The position numbers and the translations under genes were made by a program. A stretch of DNA of 16,399 nt from Desulfotomaculum sp. (lineage in GTDB: Bacteria; Bacillota; Desulfotomaculia; Desulfotomaculales; Desulfohalotomaculaceae). The stretch lies in the NCBI GenBank assembly GCA_021129815.1, contig JAJOKN010000090.1:9040-25438 (forward strand), read 5' to 3'. This document shows positions 14,983 to 16,399 of the stretch, piece by piece. Every line of letters begins with the position of its first letter. Position 1 is the stretch's first letter. The notes under the pieces were generated by a model. The model was given only the letters and a program-made list of their open reading frames with translations. It did no database searches and was not told where the DNA came from.

Positions 14983-16371
14983 GTGTTGAAACCCAGCATG
15001 AAAACCTGTACAGTGGTCAGCTATTTTGTGTTGTTTTTGTTGTTTGTAATTGCAGTATTTTTTGTTGCCTATACAGGCTACAAGTATATTGGTGCTGTGA
15101 TAGTATTGATTGCTGTGGCTACAGCAATCACAGCATACTTAACTTTTGCTCGATTGATAAAACCGATAGAAGAGATGATATCAGCAGCTGTTAAGATGGC
15201 AAAAGGCATGTTGGAAATAGAAATAAATATAGATGGCAATGATGAAATATCTAAGTTGGCTAGCAGTATTAACGTTTTGGCGAAAAGATTAAAACAAAAT
15301 ATGGTGAGCATAAATGAAGAGCGAAACAGAGCAAATGCTATTTTAAAGAGCATGGGAGATGCAGTTATCGCGCTTGACCGCAATGGTTGTATCATCATGA
15401 TAAATCCTGCATTTGAAAAAATATTTGGTGTTAGCACAAAGAAAGCTTTTGGCAAAAGAGCAATAGAAGTGATTCGCAGTTATGAGTTGGACAGCATGCT
15501 GCGTGCTGTCATTAAAAATAGACAGCCGGTTGATAAAGAGATTAAAATTCTGTTACCTAGTCCTAAAGAATTTAAAATACATGCTACACCGTTGGTTGGG
15601 GATGATGGTATAATGTCAGGGGTAGTAGCTCTTATGAGAGATATTACTGAACGAAAACAGTTGGAAAATATGCGCAATGAATTCGTTGCAAATGTATCTC
15701 ACGAATTGCGCACTCCCCTTACATCTATAAATGGCTTTTTGGAAACACTTCTTGATGGAGCGGTAGAGGATGCTGAAGTTGCCAAGCGTTTTTTGGGGAT
15801 CATGAAAAAAGAGACAGATCGTTTAACTAGACTTGTTGATGATTTGTTAAAATTTGCAAAGCTAGCAGATAAAAAATTTGTGTTAAACAAACAAAAAATC
15901 GATATAAATGAAATAGCAAATCAAGCAGTGCAGTTGTTTACACCTCGAGCACATGAAAAGAATGTTAAGATAAATTTAAATATCCATAAGAGCTTGCCAA
16001 AGATAGAAGCAGATAAAGATCTCTTGATGCAAGTTTTTATAAATTTAATAGATAATGCTATAAAACATACTCCTGTAGGTGGTGTTATAAATATAAATAT
16101 TGATTTTGATAATGATGTTGCTAAGGTGAGCGTTTCAGATACAGGACCTGGAATACCGATAAACAGCATTAAAAGGATATTTGAAAGGTTTTATAGAATA
16201 GATAAGTCACGCAACCGAGATGACGGCGGAGGTACTGGTTTGGGGTTAGCAATTGCTAAACATGCTGTGGAATTGCATGGAGGAAAGATTTGGGCAGAAA
16301 ATACGGGCAAAGGAGCAGTTTTCATATTTACTTTACCTTATAATAATATTGAGAAGAAAAATAAAACTTAA
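14983..16371 (+). CDS. phoR: PhoR-type sensor histidine kinase
   Basis: A 462-residue membrane kinase. Two helices (about 11-31 and 34-57) are joined by only a few residues, so there is almost no extracytoplasmic sensor. A HAMP domain (about 54-106), a PAS domain (about 115-225) and the kinase core follow. The phospho-acceptor is H240 in VSHELRTPL, the N box is INLIDNAIKHTP, G1 is SDTGPGIP, and the F/G2 boxes are FERFYRIDKSRNRDDGGGTGLGLAIAK. It should autophosphorylate and transfer to D52 of the neighbouring regulator. The GTG start at 14983 has AAGGAGG 10 bases upstream, within the phoB gene. Absence of a large outer domain fits PhoR proteins controlled through PstSCAB/PhoU rather than by direct sensing. 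A strong RNA hairpin lies in codons 42-49. Confidence 0.9.
   Translation: MLKPSMKTCTVVSYFVLFLLFVIAVFFVAYTGYKYIGAVIVLIAVATAITAYLTFARLIKPIEEMISAAVKMAKGMLEIEINIDGNDEISKLASSINVLAKRLKQNMVSINEERNRANAILKSMGDAVIALDRNGCIIMINPAFEKIFGVSTKKAFGKRAIEVIRSYELDSMLRAVIKNRQPVDKEIKILLPSPKEFKIHATPLVGDDGIMSGVVALMRDITERKQLENMRNEFVANVSHELRTPLTSINGFLETLLDGAVEDAEVAKRFLGIMKKETDRLTRLVDDLLKFAKLADKKFVLNKQKIDINEIANQAVQLFTPRAHEKNVKINLNIHKSLPKIEADKDLLMQVFINLIDNAIKHTPVGGVININIDFDNDVAKVSVSDTGPGIPINSIKRIFERFYRIDKSRNRDDGGGTGLGLAIAKHAVELHGGKIWAENTGKGAVFIFTLPYNNIEKKNKT
15107..15130 (+). repeat. Perfect 10-bp hairpin inside the phoR coding region
   Basis: TGATTGCTGT (15107-15116), loop GGCT, and ACAGCAATCA (15121-15130) are perfect inverted arms with no T-run after them, so this is not a terminator. 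It lies in the second membrane helix codons. Confidence 0.8.
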
Positions 16372-16395
16372 CAAAAAATTAACATTTTTTCAACA
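16368..16395 (+). promoter_or_regulatory. Pho box (PhoP/PhoB binding repeats)
   Basis: TTAACA (16368-16373), TTAACA (16379-16384) and TCAACA (16390-16395) recur at an exact 11-bp period with 5-bp gaps, matching the Firmicutes PhoP repeat TT(A/C/T)ACA. The first copy contains the phoR stop codon. The window ends here, so the target gene and its promoter lie downstream. Confidence 0.75.
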
Positions 16396-16399
16396 TAAA

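Noticed and set aside
1..16399. CRISPR arrays, insertion sequences, phage or toxin-antitoxin modules
   Set aside because: No regularly spaced repeats, transposase motifs, terminal inverted repeats or paired small toxin-like genes were seen; the only mobile element supported is the intein.

Overview
This window reads as chromosomal DNA of a low-GC, anaerobic, probably spore-forming member of the Clostridia, perhaps a thermophile related to Thermoanaerobacterales. That placement is an inference from an oxygen-sensitive class III ribonucleotide reductase, a YlmC/YmxH-type PRC-barrel protein, a SepF protein, strong AAGGAGG ribosome binding sites, and Firmicutes-type PhoP and NrdR operators. Every gene I can support is on the + strand.

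Layout. (1) 1-4152: a tightly overlapping three-gene ABC-2 exporter operon: a large exported membrane protein whose 5' end lies outside the window, an ATPase and a permease. (2) 4265-7290: a Ski2-like DExH helicase split into two same-frame halves by two stop codons, then a stand-alone pyruvate-kinase C-terminal-domain protein. (3) 7318-8202: a perfect consensus sigma-A promoter, tRNA-Pro(GGG), a sepF-like gene and an intrinsic terminator, which together look like one transcription unit. (4) 8382-8636: a small PRC-barrel protein. (5) 8681-13311: a promoter overlapped by two NrdR boxes 31 bp apart, then nrdR, nrdD and nrdG, i.e. the repressor, the anaerobic ribonucleotide reductase and its radical-SAM activase. 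nrdD is interrupted by a 521-residue LAGLIDADG intein. (6) 13414-16371: a YfiH/PgeF-family purine nucleoside phosphorylase, then a phoB/phoP-type response regulator and a phoR-type histidine kinase. The window ends in an 11-bp-periodic Pho box, so a phosphate-regulated gene (for example a pst operon) probably starts just downstream.

How they work together. NrdR should sense dATP/ATP through its ATP cone and repress its own promoter, and therefore nrdDG. NrdG should install the glycyl radical on NrdD, which must first splice out its intein. PhoR and PhoB form a phosphate-starvation two-component system.

The points most worth a second look are: NrdD stops exactly at the glycine expected to carry the radical, with UGA at the place of the conserved tyrosine; the nrdD intein has a long extra region before its C-terminal splicing block; the helicase is split cleanly between its two RecA domains; the NrdR and Pho operators are well placed; and a strong ribosome binding site serving a 2-3-codon mini-ORF that overlaps the true start occurs twice. 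I found no CRISPR array, transposase, phage module or recognisable defence island.
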